Assembly (NCBI RefSeq): GCF_900187945.1
Contig: NZ_FYEH01000016.1
Span: forward strand, 23,076-87,075
DNA: 64,000 nucleotides
DNA from: Arboricoccus pini
Lineage (GTDB): Bacteria > Pseudomonadota > Alphaproteobacteria > Geminicoccales > Geminicoccaceae
Direction of reading: 5' to 3'
Position 1 is the stretch's first letter, and each line of letters begins with the position of its first letter. Below, in pieces: positions 16,772-25,890 of this stretch. Made by a program: the position numbers and the translations under genes. The notes under the pieces were generated by a model, which was given only the letters and a program-made list of their open reading frames with translations, ran no database searches and was not told the DNA's origin.

Positions 16772-17542
16772 ATGGGAACGTCTCTCGATGCTCCGAATGA
16801 CCGCATGAGCGATACCGTCTTTCCGCCGCCGGGCGTCGGCGGCCTCCGGCTCATCGGCGACGTGCATGGCGAGATAGAGCTTTTGGCGTCACGCCTCGAC
16901 GAAGCGGACCGAATGGGCCTGGCGGTTCTTCTCCTGGGCGACCTCGTCGATCGCGGCCCGGACAGCGTCGCGGTGGTCCGGCTGGTTCTGGCGAGGGCTG
17001 AGGCGGGCATGCTCGACATGGTGCCGGGCAATCACGACGACAAACTCTGGCGCCACGTGGCCGGCCGCCCGGTCGACACCGATGGCGAGATCGGGCAGAC
17101 CCTTGCGGCTTTTGCCAACGCGTTTGATGGTCAGGCTTTGCTCCGGCGCTTTGCGGCCTTCGTCGGAACCCGGCCGCTTTGGCGCCGCGTGGGTGATCTC
17201 TTCTGCGTCCATGCGGGCTTTGCGCCGGCCATGCTGGCGGAAAAATCGCCGCCGACCCTGCGCGATACGCCAGCGCGGCTGCGACCGCTGCGCCACACGG
17301 CGCTCTACGGTGCCGGGCCCATGATCGGCGGCCGGGTCATGCGAAGCTATGACTGGATCGACACCATCCCCAACGGCCTCGTCGTCGTGATCGGCCACGA
17401 CATCGTCTCGCGCCAGACGATCGTCATGCGCGAGGGACGGGCAGGGGGCCGGCTGATCCATCTCGACACGGGCGCCGCCACTGGCGGCATTCTTTCCCAT
17501 CTCGACATCGACATGCCATCTCAGACCGGCAAGAAAGCCTGA
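16772..17542 (+). CDS. Metallophosphoesterase of the serine/threonine protein phosphatase (PPP) family
   Basis: The dinuclear-metal motifs are all present: GDVHG (residues 29-33), GDLVDRG (56-62) and GNHDD (86-90), with later histidines in VHAGF and VIGHD. At 256 residues it matches bacterial PrpA/ApaH-like phosphatases acting on phosphoproteins or dinucleoside polyphosphates. ATG 16805 (MSDTVFPPP) is an equally good start. It overlaps the convergent deoxyribokinase-like gene by 22 bases at the 3' end. Substrate is unknown. Confidence 0.85.
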   Translation: MGTSLDAPNDRMSDTVFPPPGVGGLRLIGDVHGEIELLASRLDEADRMGLAVLLLGDLVDRGPDSVAVVRLVLARAEAGMLDMVPGNHDDKLWRHVAGRPVDTDGEIGQTLAAFANAFDGQALLRRFAAFVGTRPLWRRVGDLFCVHAGFAPAMLAEKSPPTLRDTPARLRPLRHTALYGAGPMIGGRVMRSYDWIDTIPNGLVVVIGHDIVSRQTIVMREGRAGGRLIHLDTGAATGGILSHLDIDMPSQTGKKA

Positions 17543-18441
17543 AGCTCGGCCAGTGTGCCATAGGATTTCTGCGTGCCGCGTCGCGTGATCGAATGCGCGG
17601 CATAGCGGGCGGCCGTCTTCAGCGCGTCTTCGACCGGCAGGCCATCGCAGAGAAAATGCGCGAAGCTGCCGATGAAGGCATCGCCCGCACCTGTCGTGTC
17701 GACCGGCGTCACCTTCAAGGGTTCGATGAACAGCGTACGGTCGGCCTCGAAGAGGAGCGCCCCCTTGCCGCCCATCGTGACGATGACGGTGCCGATGCCC
17801 TTGGCCATCAGCGATCGGGCGGCGGCCTCGGTGGACTCCCTGCTGTCCACCTTCATGCCCGAAAGGATGGCGAGCTCGGTCTCGTTTGGCACGAGGAAGC
17901 TCACGTCCTTGATGCGCTCGGGATCGAGGCTGTCGACGGCCGGGGCGGGGTTCAAGAGCGTGCGCACGCCAGCTTCCTTCGCCCAGGCGATGACGTGGTA
18001 GACGGTCTCGACCGGGATCTCCATCTGCATGAGAATAAGGTCGGCTTTGGCAAGCTCGGCCGCCGCTTTGTCGACGTCCTTGGGCTTCAGCTCGTTATTG
18101 GCCCCCTTGATGATGAGGATCGAGTTCTCGCCCGAGGGCTCGACGAAGATGGGGGCAACGCCACTCGAGAGGCCCTCGACGATGCCCACGTGCCGCGTGT
18201 CGATACCATTCGCCTTGAAATTCTCGAGCGTGGCCTTGCCGAACGTGTCGTCGCCCACCTTGGTTATCATGAGGACGTCGCTGCCGAGCCTTGCTGCCGC
18301 GACCGCCTGGTTGGCGCCCTTGCCGCCATGGCCCATCTCGAAGCGAGGCGCCTCCAGGGTCTCGCCAGCAACCGGCATGCGATCCAGGTAGGTGACAAGG
18401 TCCACCATGTTGCTGCCGACGACGGCGATGAGACCGGCCAT
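17521..18441 (-). CDS. deoK: PfkB-family sugar kinase, deoxyribokinase-like
   Basis: The 306-residue PfkB kinase has GHGGKGANQAVAAARLG (residues 38-53), NPAPA (164-168), PNETE (185-189) and the catalytic DTTGAGDAFIGS (248-259, base Asp254). The N-terminal GSNMVDLVTYLDRMP differs from classical ribokinase (GSINADH) and resembles what I recall of enterobacterial DeoK. Together with a deoC gene in the same operon this favours phosphorylation of 2-deoxy-D-ribose to its 5-phosphate. It is the last gene of a seven-gene unit, 12 bases behind the DUF4432 gene. Ribokinase activity is the main alternative. Confidence 0.8.
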   Translation of the reverse strand: MAGLIAVVGSNMVDLVTYLDRMPVAGETLEAPRFEMGHGGKGANQAVAAARLGSDVLMITKVGDDTFGKATLENFKANGIDTRHVGIVEGLSSGVAPIFVEPSGENSILIIKGANNELKPKDVDKAAAELAKADLILMQMEIPVETVYHVIAWAKEAGVRTLLNPAPAVDSLDPERIKDVSFLVPNETELAILSGMKVDSRESTEAAARSLMAKGIGTVIVTMGGKGALLFEADRTLFIEPLKVTPVDTTGAGDAFIGSFAHFLCDGLPVEDALKTAARYAAHSITRRGTQKSYGTLAELQAFLPV

Positions 18442-18453
18442 GTGCTTTATCCT

Positions 18454-19554
18454 TTAAAGCGCTTGAATGTGGGCCTGGGCCCTCTCGGCCATCGCGGCAT
18501 CGAGATAGCCAAGCCTGACCTTGAACCCCGCTGTGGCGTTGCCGGCCAGGCTGCGCACGTTGCCCTTGCGCTGCTCGGCGGCATAACCCTCGGGCTCGCA
18601 GGTCGAAGGCAGGGCGATGGCGCAGACCGACTGGTCGCTATTGGCGAGGATCCAGCGGACCGTCTTGGGGAACTGGTCCGGATCATAGGCGATCGAGAAG
18701 CCGTCGCCTTCGCGTCGGCGCAGCATGACATGGGTCAGCCCCAGCGTGTCCCGTCCCAAGCCCTCGAGATAGAAGCATTGCTCGGGATCATAGCGTTCGG
18801 GCTCGTCCAGGACGGCACTCCTGGAGGGATCTGCCGCGAGTTCGTCGATGAAGGCAAGGTAAGCGGGATTGGGACGCACATGCGCCGGCACGGCAAGGCG
18901 GACCCTGGTCCGCTCCGGTGTGAAGGGGGCTGGCTGGATGATCCGGCCGCCCGGCGCATAGGCGAAATTCACATGCGCCATGTACATGAGGTCCATGGGC
19001 TGGGCGGAGAGGTTGGTGACCTCGAGCTCGATCGTAAAGAGCGTCGAATCCGGGCGCAGCGTGACCCGCGGCCGGGCGGCGTAATGGGCGCCGAAGCCCA
19101 TGACATATTCATAGAGTCCCGTGACCGCGAGATAGGGGCCCTCGCCGTCATGACCGGTCTCGAGGCCGGCTTCGTCCATGGCGGCTGTCGCGAACTCGCC
19201 ATGCGCCTCGTGATCGTCCTCAGGCGCCGGAACACCGTTGCGCAGAAGGCCGCTGTGGAAGGCAAAGCAGCCATAGGTCTCGGCGATCGAGCGGGCCGGT
19301 CGGGGGGCCTTGAACATGTTCTTCATGGTGAGATCGACGCCATCGAAGATCGCGTCCCAGATGATCTGGCCCATGAAGGGCAGCACGACCAGATGGCCCC
19401 GGTCGTTGGCGATCTGGATGGCCTCGACGCCGGTCGGGTAGCGGAAGATCGATGCCCGCAGCCCTCGGGTCTGCAGAATGACGCGCGCATGCTCGTTGAA
19501 GAAGGTGCGCTCGAGCCTGACACTGGTAATCATGCCGCTGATCCAATCTCTCAT
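18454..19554 (-). CDS. DUF4432-family protein, probable sugar mutarotase
   Basis: From ATG 19554 (preceded by GACAGGA) the product has 366 residues with the galactose-mutarotase-like beta-sandwich pattern of DUF4432: RGLRASIFRYPTGVEAIQIAND, LPFMGQIIWDAIFDG, YGCFAFHSGLLRNG, EGPYLAVTGLYEYVMGFG and MYMAHVNFAYAPGG. Proteins of this family occur with deoxyribokinase genes and have been suggested to interconvert sugar anomers. Sitting between an ABC sugar importer and the kinase, it likely presents the right anomer of the imported pentose. An upstream ATG (19617) would overlap the permease gene. The role is inferred from fold and context. Confidence 0.75.
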   Translation of the reverse strand: MRDWISGMITSVRLERTFFNEHARVILQTRGLRASIFRYPTGVEAIQIANDRGHLVVLPFMGQIIWDAIFDGVDLTMKNMFKAPRPARSIAETYGCFAFHSGLLRNGVPAPEDDHEAHGEFATAAMDEAGLETGHDGEGPYLAVTGLYEYVMGFGAHYAARPRVTLRPDSTLFTIELEVTNLSAQPMDLMYMAHVNFAYAPGGRIIQPAPFTPERTRVRLAVPAHVRPNPAYLAFIDELAADPSRSAVLDEPERYDPEQCFYLEGLGRDTLGLTHVMLRRREGDGFSIAYDPDQFPKTVRWILANSDQSVCAIALPSTCEPEGYAAEQRKGNVRSLAGNATAGFKVRLGYLDAAMAERAQAHIQAL

Positions 19555-19591
19555 TCCTGTCGCCGGGCCACCCTTACCTTGAGCCGCCTTT

Positions 19592-20578
19592 CTAACGTCC
19601 TCTGGCGCGATATGCATTGAGGGCGATGACGGCGATCAGGAAGGCGCCCCAGATGAAGTCGATCAGATGGTTGGAAAATCGCAGGATCTGGAAGCCTGAG
19701 GAGAGCAGCATCAAGGCGGTCACGGCGATCGTCACGCCAAGGACGCTGCCCCGCCCGCCGGCCGGATTGGTGCCGCCCAGAACCGCCACCAGCACCGCCT
19801 GCAGGAGATAGGACGTGCCATAGTCCGATTTCGCGGCGTTCGTGCGGCCCGAGAGGAGGATGCCGGCCATCGAGGCCAGCACGCCCGAGAGCATGTAGGA
19901 GAAAAGGATCATCCTGGCGTTGCGCAGGCCGGCGAAGACCGCGGCCTTGGGGTTGGTGCCGATCAGCATGAGCTTCACGCCAAAGCTGGTCCGGCTCAGC
20001 ATGAAGGCGATCAGGAGTGCTACGACGATGAAGATCAGGAGAGGCAGGGGCACGCCCAGGAGCTTGCCGTTGCCGATGAAGCCCCAGCCGGGCGGAAAGC
20101 CGACGATGGCCGGGCCGCCGGTCAGAACGACGGCGAAGCCGGTGAAGAGCTGGCCCGTGCCGAGTGTCGCCAGGATCGGCGTGATCTTGAGGCGCGAGAT
20201 CAAGAGCCCGTTCAGTGTGCCGGCCAGAAGGCCGGTCGACATCGCGATGAGGACGGCCAAAGTGAGCCGGATCGCGGCGTAGGCCAGGCTGGCGTCCGGG
20301 GTGGCTGGCATGACTTTCAGGAAGAAGACGCCGGCCAGGATGCCCGAGAGGTTGGCGATGCCGACGACGGAGAGATCGATGCCGCCGGTCAGCATCGCGA
20401 TCATCATGGCGATCGAGATGATGCCAAGTTCGGGCGCGATGAAGGCCAGCGATTCGAAATTATAGTAGCGCAGGAAGCGGGGGCTGGCCCAGCTCATCGC
20501 CAGGAAGACGATGAGCGTGATGATGACCAGCTGGATGATCGTCTCGTGCGTCTTGGCGAAGCTCGTGATCTTCTGCAT
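19592..20578 (-). CDS. Sugar ABC transporter permease (RbsC type), second permease of the unit
   Basis: The 328-residue protein has 8-10 membrane helices and BPD_transp_2 family marks: GIISIAMMIAMLTGGIDLSVVGIANLSGI, LNGLLISRLKITPILATLGTGQLF, and near the C-terminus QAVLVAVLGGTNPAGGRGSVLGV with the cytoplasmic ATPase-contact loop. It follows the other permease with 3 bases between them and should form a heterodimer with it in the inner membrane. It serves the deoxyribose-type importer of this operon. Confidence 0.9.
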   Translation of the reverse strand: MQKITSFAKTHETIIQLVIITLIVFLAMSWASPRFLRYYNFESLAFIAPELGIISIAMMIAMLTGGIDLSVVGIANLSGILAGVFFLKVMPATPDASLAYAAIRLTLAVLIAMSTGLLAGTLNGLLISRLKITPILATLGTGQLFTGFAVVLTGGPAIVGFPPGWGFIGNGKLLGVPLPLLIFIVVALLIAFMLSRTSFGVKLMLIGTNPKAAVFAGLRNARMILFSYMLSGVLASMAGILLSGRTNAAKSDYGTSYLLQAVLVAVLGGTNPAGGRGSVLGVTIAVTALMLLSSGFQILRFSNHLIDFIWGAFLIAVIALNAYRARGR

Positions 20579-20581
20579 GGG

Positions 20582-21547
20582 TCAGGCTCCGAGCTTCTTG
20601 CGATCGCGCAGCGCGGTCAGCGCCGTTGCCACGATGATGATCAGGCCCACGGCCACGAGCTGCCAGGTGGTCTCGATGCCGAGGATGATCAGGCTGTTCT
20701 TGACCATCACCAGCATGAACACGCCAAGCAGCGTGCCGATCACGCTGCCCCGGCCACCGAAGATCGAGGCGCCGCCCAGGACGACCGCCGCGATCACGTC
20801 GAGCTCAAGGCCGATGAAGTCGCGCGGATTGGCCAGCCAGCTCATGGAGCTGTGCAGGAGGCCGGCGAACCCGGCCAGCGCCCCCGCCAGCGCATAGACG
20901 ACGAAGATCGTCTTGCGGGTATCGAAGCCCACGCGCGAGGCGCTCTCAGGGTCGCCACCATAGGCATAAATCGAGCGGCCGAGCATGGTCCGGGTCAGGA
21001 ACAGATGCACGAGGATGGCCAGGGCCAGGTAGATGAAGAGCATGACCGTGAGCGAGGCGCCGCCCAGGTTGATGACCGTCCGGCCGAAGGCGATGAGGCT
21101 CTGCGGCATACGGTCGATATTGACGATGCTGGTGCCGACGACGCCATTGAGGAGCCCGCGCACGATGCTGGCCGTTCCCAGCGTCACGATCAAAGGGATC
21201 ATCTTGAAGGTGCGGATGAAGAAGGCGTTCATGAGGCCAAGAAGGAGGCCGATCAGCGTCGCCGCGATGAAGGGCAGGATCACGCCCTCATAGCCCAGTC
21301 CCACCATGGCGCGGACCGTCAGATACATGGCGGCCACGGCGAAGGCCGGGAACGACACGTCGATGCCGCCAGAGATCATCACCGTGAGGACGCCCAGCGC
21401 CATGATGCCGATGACGACGTTTTGGCGCAGCAGGCTGAAGAGGTTCTCGAGGTTCCAAAAGGCGGGGTTGATCAGGCCGATGATGATCATCGCCAGGATC
21501 AGGATGAGGGCGATGACGACCTCGGAGCGAGCAAGGAGCCTCTTCAT
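20582..21547 (-). CDS. Sugar ABC transporter permease (RbsC type), first permease of the unit
   Basis: A 321-residue BPD_transp_2 membrane protein with MALGVLTVMISGGIDVSFPAFAVAA, NAFFIRTFKMIPLIVTLGTASI and DVIAAVVLGGASIFGGRGSVIGT. Its start codon overlaps the stop of the ATPase gene (TGATG), which indicates translational coupling. The partner permease follows directly. Two distinct permeases plus a double-domain ATPase are typical of ribose/rhamnose-like importers. Confidence 0.9.
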   Translation of the reverse strand: MKRLLARSEVVIALILILAMIIIGLINPAFWNLENLFSLLRQNVVIGIMALGVLTVMISGGIDVSFPAFAVAAMYLTVRAMVGLGYEGVILPFIAATLIGLLLGLMNAFFIRTFKMIPLIVTLGTASIVRGLLNGVVGTSIVNIDRMPQSLIAFGRTVINLGGASLTVMLFIYLALAILVHLFLTRTMLGRSIYAYGGDPESASRVGFDTRKTIFVVYALAGALAGFAGLLHSSMSWLANPRDFIGLELDVIAAVVLGGASIFGGRGSVIGTLLGVFMLVMVKNSLIILGIETTWQLVAVGLIIIVATALTALRDRKKLGA

Positions 21548-23049
21548 CAGCGCAGCGCCTTCAGCTTGGCGGCGAGCTGGTCTTCGTTGACCGATGCCGA
21601 GGCCAGGGTCTCAACGATCGCCCCCTTGTGCATAAGAAGGATCCGGTTGCTGTTGTGCACGAGCTCGGGCAGGTCGTCGGAGATCATCAGGATCGAAAGT
21701 CCCCGCTCGCGGGCGAGTGCGCGAAGCTGCTTGTGGATGAGCTCCTTGGAGCCCACGTCGACGCCCACGGTCGGGCCGTTCAAGATGAGGATCTTGGGCC
21801 CGGTCAGGAGCCAGCGGCCGATCAGGACCCGCTGGGCGTTGCCGCCCGAGAGCTGGATCACCGGACGGACGACGTCGGGTGTCGCCACCTGCATTTCGTC
21901 CACGGTCTTGAGGCTGGCCTCCCGTATTTGCCCCGATTGGAGAAGCAGTCCACGCGTCAGCCTGTCCAGGATCGAGGCGCAGAAGTTGCGCTCGATCGAC
22001 TGGGTGAGGAAAAGCCCCTCGGTCAGCCGGTCCTCGGGCACGTAGGCGATGCCGGCCTCGATGGCCTCCTCCACGCTCCGGGGGTTGACCTTGACGCCAT
22101 CGATGCGGATCTCGCCCTCATGGTCGGGGCGCATGCCGAAAAGTGCCGTCGCCAGCTCCGTTCGTCCGGCACCAAGGAGGCCGGCCAGGCCGACGATCTC
22201 GCCCGCCTGGATGGCAAAACTGGTGGGCTCGACGATGCCCGGTACGGCCAGCCCTTCGACCTCCAGGCGCGGCATGGCCATGGTGTCGCCCGTCCATTCG
22301 AAGGCCGACTGGTCGATGTCACGGCCGGTCATGTGACGGGTGATGCTGGCCTCGTCGAATTCGGCGGTCGGCCCCTCGGCTACCTTGCGGCCGTTTCTAA
22401 AGACGGTGATGCGCTCGGAGATTTCGAGCATCTCGCGCATCTTGTGGCTGACGAAGAGAACGGCGATGCCCTTTGCCTGGATGTCACGGACGATCTTGAA
22501 GAGGGCGTCCACCTCACGGCCGGTGAGTGCCGTGGTGGGCTCGTCCATGATGATAAGGCGGACATCGGCCATCAAAGCGCGAGCGATGGCGACCAGCTGG
22601 CGCTGCGCGGTCGAGAGGCTGCCCACTTCCGCATCCAGGTCGATGTCGATGCCAAGGCGCGCCAGCGCCTGTCGCCCGAGCTCGCGCACGCGGCTCCAGG
22701 CAACGGTCTTCCTGTTCTCGTGAAGAAGCGTGTTGAGCGCCAGGTTCTCCGCTACCTTGAGGTTCGGGAAGAGCGAGAAATCCTGGTAGATCACCTGCAC
22801 GCCGGCGGCGATCGCCTCCTTCGGCGTCAGATGCGGCCGCGCGCGTCCGCCGATCCTGACCTCGCCGCCATCGGCGCGGTAGACGCCGGCGATGAGCTTG
22901 ATGAGCGTCGACTTGCCCGAGCCGTTCTCACCGGCCAGGCAGTGAATCTCACCAGCGTTCAGCGTAAAGTCGATCTTGTCCAACGCCAGCACGCCGGCGA
23001 AGCGCTTCGTCGCCTGGCGAAGCTCGATGAAGGCATCCGGCATCGGCAC
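21547..23049 (-). CDS. Sugar ABC transporter ATP-binding protein (RbsA/MglA type, two ATPase domains)
   Basis: The 500-residue protein holds two ABC domains. The first has Walker A GENGSGKST and Walker B LIIMDEPTT, with LSTAQRQ as signature. The second has the diverged Walker A-like GLLGAGRTE, with LSGGNAQRVLIGRWL as signature followed by the degenerate Walker B LILNGPTVG, in which the Asp-Glu pair of Walker B is replaced. One canonical and one degenerate site is normal for this class. It powers the importer in the cytoplasm. A perfect palindrome with a T-run separates it from the upstream binding-protein gene, which should lower its expression relative to that gene. Confidence 0.92.
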   Translation of the reverse strand: MPMPDAFIELRQATKRFAGVLALDKIDFTLNAGEIHCLAGENGSGKSTLIKLIAGVYRADGGEVRIGGRARPHLTPKEAIAAGVQVIYQDFSLFPNLKVAENLALNTLLHENRKTVAWSRVRELGRQALARLGIDIDLDAEVGSLSTAQRQLVAIARALMADVRLIIMDEPTTALTGREVDALFKIVRDIQAKGIAVLFVSHKMREMLEISERITVFRNGRKVAEGPTAEFDEASITRHMTGRDIDQSAFEWTGDTMAMPRLEVEGLAVPGIVEPTSFAIQAGEIVGLAGLLGAGRTELATALFGMRPDHEGEIRIDGVKVNPRSVEEAIEAGIAYVPEDRLTEGLFLTQSIERNFCASILDRLTRGLLLQSGQIREASLKTVDEMQVATPDVVRPVIQLSGGNAQRVLIGRWLLTGPKILILNGPTVGVDVGSKELIHKQLRALARERGLSILMISDDLPELVHNSNRILLMHKGAIVETLASASVNEDQLAAKLKALR

Positions 23050-23067
23050 TCTTCTGTTCTTGCAAGG

Positions 23068-23092
23068 AAAAAGCGGTGCCGGCCGGCACCGC
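23068..23092 (-). terminator. Intrinsic (attenuating) terminator between binding-protein and ATPase genes
   Basis: On the minus strand a perfect 20-base palindrome (GCGGTGCCGG and CCGGCACCGC, 23073-23092) is followed at once by TTTTT (23072-23068). It sits 10 bases after the stop of the binding-protein gene and before the ATPase start at 23049. This is a textbook arrangement for partial termination that keeps the periplasmic protein in excess over the membrane components. Confidence 0.85.
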
Positions 23093-23102
23093 CCAAGCGG
23101 GC

Positions 23103-24176
23103 TTAGAAGTTATAGTTGGCCATGTCGTCCTTGGTGACGCCGACCCAGCCCTGGCCGTAGAGGATGTTGGCGGCCGCATTCGCCGGCGTCTTCAGGCTCG
23201 TATAACCCTCAAGGCCAAGATCGAGACCAGCCTTGATCTGATCTTTCTTGCCAGAGAGTGCCATGACCGCCAGCGCGTTCATGGCATAGCCGGCGACGGC
23301 GGGGTCCCAGAACTGGATATAGGCGATGTCGCCGTTCTTGAGATACTCGCCGGCCACCGAGACCAGGCCCGTCCCCGCGAAGAAGATCTTGCCCGCCAGC
23401 TTCTTCTCGGCGATCAGCCGCCCGGCGCCGGCCGAGGTCGGCATCGGTCCGCCGAGAATGCCTTTGAGATCCGGATAGGCGGTCAGCGTCTCGGCCAGCT
23501 TGTTGTAGTCGGTGGCCGCGTCGTCATAGGTCTCCAGGCGGTTGGTCGCCTGGGACATGTCGGGGAAGTTTTCCTTCTGGTAGGCGACGGCGCCGTCGAT
23601 CCATTCGTTTTGCGATTGCGAGGTCAGGCTGCCGACCGTGGCCACGTACTTGCCCTTGCCGCCCATCTGCTGGCCAAGATGCTTCATGAGCTCGGCACCA
23701 TAGGCGCGGTTGTCGAAGGCCTCGAGGATGTAGTCGGCGTTCTTGAGGTTCGAGGCCTCGTGGGCGATCACGACGATGCCGCGATCGCGCGCCTTTTGCA
23801 GCACGGGCTCCACCGCCTCGACCGAGAAGGGCACGATGCAGATGGCATCGACGCCCTGGGCGATCAGGTTCTCGACCAGTTGTACCTGCTGGGCGGCGTC
23901 CGCCTGGGAGGGGCCGACCATCCAGGTGTCGTGGCCGGTGTCGGTGGCGAACTGCTTCACGCCGCCGCGCATCCGATCGAACCAGGCAATGCCGTCGACC
24001 TTGACGACCGTGGCGATCGAATAGGACTTGCCCGCGCCATCGCTCGTGATGTCCTTGGAGACTTTGGAGGCATTGACGATGCCGTCTGCCGCAAAGGCCG
24101 GCCTCGCGCGCATGATCGCCGTCCCGCCGAGCAGGCCAGCTGCCATCAGTCCGAGAGTGGTCCGTCGTTTCATCAT
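23103..24176 (-). CDS. Periplasmic sugar-binding protein of the deoxyribose-type ABC importer
   Basis: ATG 24176 lies 3 bases after GGGAGGA. The 357-residue product begins with an export signal (KRRTTLGLMAAGLLGG, Arg-Arg pair, possibly Tat-type) ending near PAFAA. It then has the type-I periplasmic-binding fold of sugar-binding proteins (IATVVKVDGIAWFDRMRGGVKQFA, NLIAQGVDAICIVPFSVEAVEPVL, VIAHEAS, IQFWDPAVAGYAMNALAVM). This branch contains AI-2 and rhamnose binding proteins. It is encoded between deoC and the ATPase gene. 2-Deoxyribose or a related pentose is the inferred ligand. Confidence 0.88.
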   Translation of the reverse strand: MMKRRTTLGLMAAGLLGGTAIMRARPAFAADGIVNASKVSKDITSDGAGKSYSIATVVKVDGIAWFDRMRGGVKQFATDTGHDTWMVGPSQADAAQQVQLVENLIAQGVDAICIVPFSVEAVEPVLQKARDRGIVVIAHEASNLKNADYILEAFDNRAYGAELMKHLGQQMGGKGKYVATVGSLTSQSQNEWIDGAVAYQKENFPDMSQATNRLETYDDAATDYNKLAETLTAYPDLKGILGGPMPTSAGAGRLIAEKKLAGKIFFAGTGLVSVAGEYLKNGDIAYIQFWDPAVAGYAMNALAVMALSGKKDQIKAGLDLGLEGYTSLKTPANAAANILYGQGWVGVTKDDMANYNF

Positions 24177-24237
24177 TAGTCCTCCCATGCCGACGCCGCA
24201 CTTCGCGGCAGCCGTGCAGATCTTCTTGAAGTCCGGC

Positions 24238-24924
24238 CTAGTAGTCGCTGGCGGCAGCACTCGTGGCGGTCACGATGGCCACGCTGGCGCTGGCGCCTAT
24301 GCGGGTGGCCCCGGCCGCGATCATCGCCTTCGCGTCCTCTAGCGTGCGCACGCCGCCCGAGGCCTTGACCCCCATGCTCGGGCCAACCGTGGCACGCATG
24401 AGGGCGATGTCGGCGACCGTGGCGCCGGCCTTGGAAAAACCGGTCGAGGTCTTGACGAAATCAGCCCCGGCCGCCTTGGCGGCAAGACATGCCGCCCGTT
24501 TCTCGTCGTCGGTAAGCAGGCAGGTCTCGATGATCACCTTCAAGACCGCCTGAGGCACGGCCGCGCGCACGGTGTCGATGTCAGCCTTGAGATCATCCAG
24601 CCGGCCGTCCTTCAGAGCGCCGATGTCGATGACCATATCGATTTCGGCCGCGCCGTCCGCCACGGCCCGGCTGGCTTCCAGCGCCTTTTGCGCCGCGCCC
24701 GAGGCGCCAAGCGGAAAGCCGATCACGGCGCAGGTCAGAACCTCGCTGCCGGCCAGCGCCTTGGCAACACCCGCCACGTGGACGCCATTCACACAGACCG
24801 ATTTGAAGCCGTGTTGCCTGGCCTCGGCACAGTAGGCCAGCACCTCCTCGGTCCGGGCTTCGGGCTTGAGGATCGTGTGATCGATATAGGCGGCGATCTC
24901 GCCAGCTTTCAGCTGTGCGCTCAT
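24238..24924 (-). CDS. deoC: Deoxyribose-phosphate aldolase
   Basis: The 228-residue protein matches DeoC throughout: [10 protein letters not shown] near the N-terminus, [28 protein letters not shown], the Schiff-base Lys in FVKTSTGFS, and the activating Lys in [14 protein letters not shown]. It cleaves 2-deoxy-D-ribose-5-phosphate to glyceraldehyde-3-phosphate and acetaldehyde in the cytoplasm. It is the promoter-proximal gene of the operon, 61 bases ahead of the binding-protein gene and divergent from the DeoR-type regulator. Together with the PfkB kinase it defines the pathway. Confidence 0.95.
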   Translation of the reverse strand: MSAQLKAGEIAAYIDHTILKPEARTEEVLAYCAEARQHGFKSVCVNGVHVAGVAKALAGSEVLTCAVIGFPLGASGAAQKALEASRAVADGAAEIDMVIDIGALKDGRLDDLKADIDTVRAAVPQAVLKVIIETCLLTDDEKRAACLAAKAAGADFVKTSTGFSKAGATVADIALMRATVGPSMGVKASGGVRTLEDAKAMIAAGATRIGASASVAIVTATSAAASDY

Positions 24925-25069
24925 CGGTCTGGCATCCTGTCTCCGTCGGCTGCGACGCCGGCGGACTGTTATTATCTTAACATTTCTTGTGAAGATCCTT
25001 CCAACAATCCGCCGTTTTCGTCAAGCTTAGGCAGTAACCGAATGTCACCCGAGCATACTCAAAGGGCCC
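24925..25069. promoter_or_regulatory. Divergent promoter region between deoC and the DeoR-type regulator
   Basis: The 145-base gap contains an AT-rich core (TTATTATCTTAACATTTC around 24967-24984) that stands out from the GC-rich surroundings and should hold the deoC promoter and regulator sites. I cannot assign a confident -35/-10 pair or a clean operator repeat. Confidence 0.45.
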
Positions 25070-25801
25070 ATGGCTTCGTTCAACGGCGATGATACCAGAC
25101 AGGGGCGCTCGAGCCCGACCGAGCGGCTGGCGCGGCTGGCGCAGGCGGTCCGCCTCGACGGCGTCATGCGCCTGAGGGACGCGGCGGCTCTGCTCGGTGT
25201 CTCGGAAATGACCGTGCGCCGCGATCTCAAGCATCCGCTGTCGCCCTTTGCCTATCTGGGCGGCTATATCGTGGCGGCACCGGATACCGAGACGCCCTAT
25301 TCGATCGACACGGAAAAGGACGTGCACGCGCGCGCCAAGGCCAAGGCCTGTGCCAAAGCCCTCTCATTGGTCCGGCCGGACGAGACAATCTTCATCGATT
25401 GCGGCACGACGCTGCCGCATCTGGCGGTGGGGCTTTCCCAGGGCATGCCACTTACCGTCGTCACCTACGCGCTCAACATCGCCGAGCGGCTGGCGGGTCG
25501 GCCGAGCATCAGGCTGATCCTCCTGGGCGGTGTCTACGAGCCGGCGTCCGCCTCCTTCGCGGCGGGGCCGCAACTGGCTCTGCTCGACCAGTTGGGCGTG
25601 ACCAAGGCCTTCATCTCAGCCGGCGGCCTGCATCCCGAGCGCGGCGCCACATGCTCGAACTTTCACGAGGTGCCGGTGAAGCAAAAGGCCCTCGCGGTCG
25701 CGCTCGAGACCCATCTCGTCATCGATCGCAGCAAGGAGGGCCTGGTTCGTCCGGCCTGGTTCGCACCTGCGGATGCTTTTACCAGCATCATCAGCGCCTG
25801 A
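25070..25801 (+). CDS. DeoR-family transcriptional regulator
   Basis: The 243-residue protein has a DeoR helix-turn-helix (RLRDAAALLGVSEMTVRRDLKH, about residues 40-60) followed by a DeoR C-terminal sensor domain with FIDCGTTLPHLAVGL, LILLGGVYEPASASF and KAFISAGGLH. Such domains bind a sugar phosphate. Its divergent position to the deoC operon makes it the likely repressor, released by deoxyribose-5-phosphate or a related metabolite. The first about 25 residues are not conserved. Confidence 0.88.
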   Translation: MASFNGDDTRQGRSSPTERLARLAQAVRLDGVMRLRDAAALLGVSEMTVRRDLKHPLSPFAYLGGYIVAAPDTETPYSIDTEKDVHARAKAKACAKALSLVRPDETIFIDCGTTLPHLAVGLSQGMPLTVVTYALNIAERLAGRPSIRLILLGGVYEPASASFAAGPQLALLDQLGVTKAFISAGGLHPERGATCSNFHEVPVKQKALAVALETHLVIDRSKEGLVRPAWFAPADAFTSIISA

Positions 25802-25890
25802 AGCGTTTTGCTGGTTGGTCGAGTGTTGAAGCCGTGGCATGAGGAGAGGTGTTGCTTCCTCTTTCGCCAACCATGCAAGGAGACAATGCC

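Noticed and set aside
17521..18441. Naming the kinase simply ribokinase (rbsK)
   Set aside because: The N-terminal GSNMVDLVTY segment and the deoC neighbour fit deoxyribokinase better, and no rbsD or rbsB-type ribose genes accompany it.
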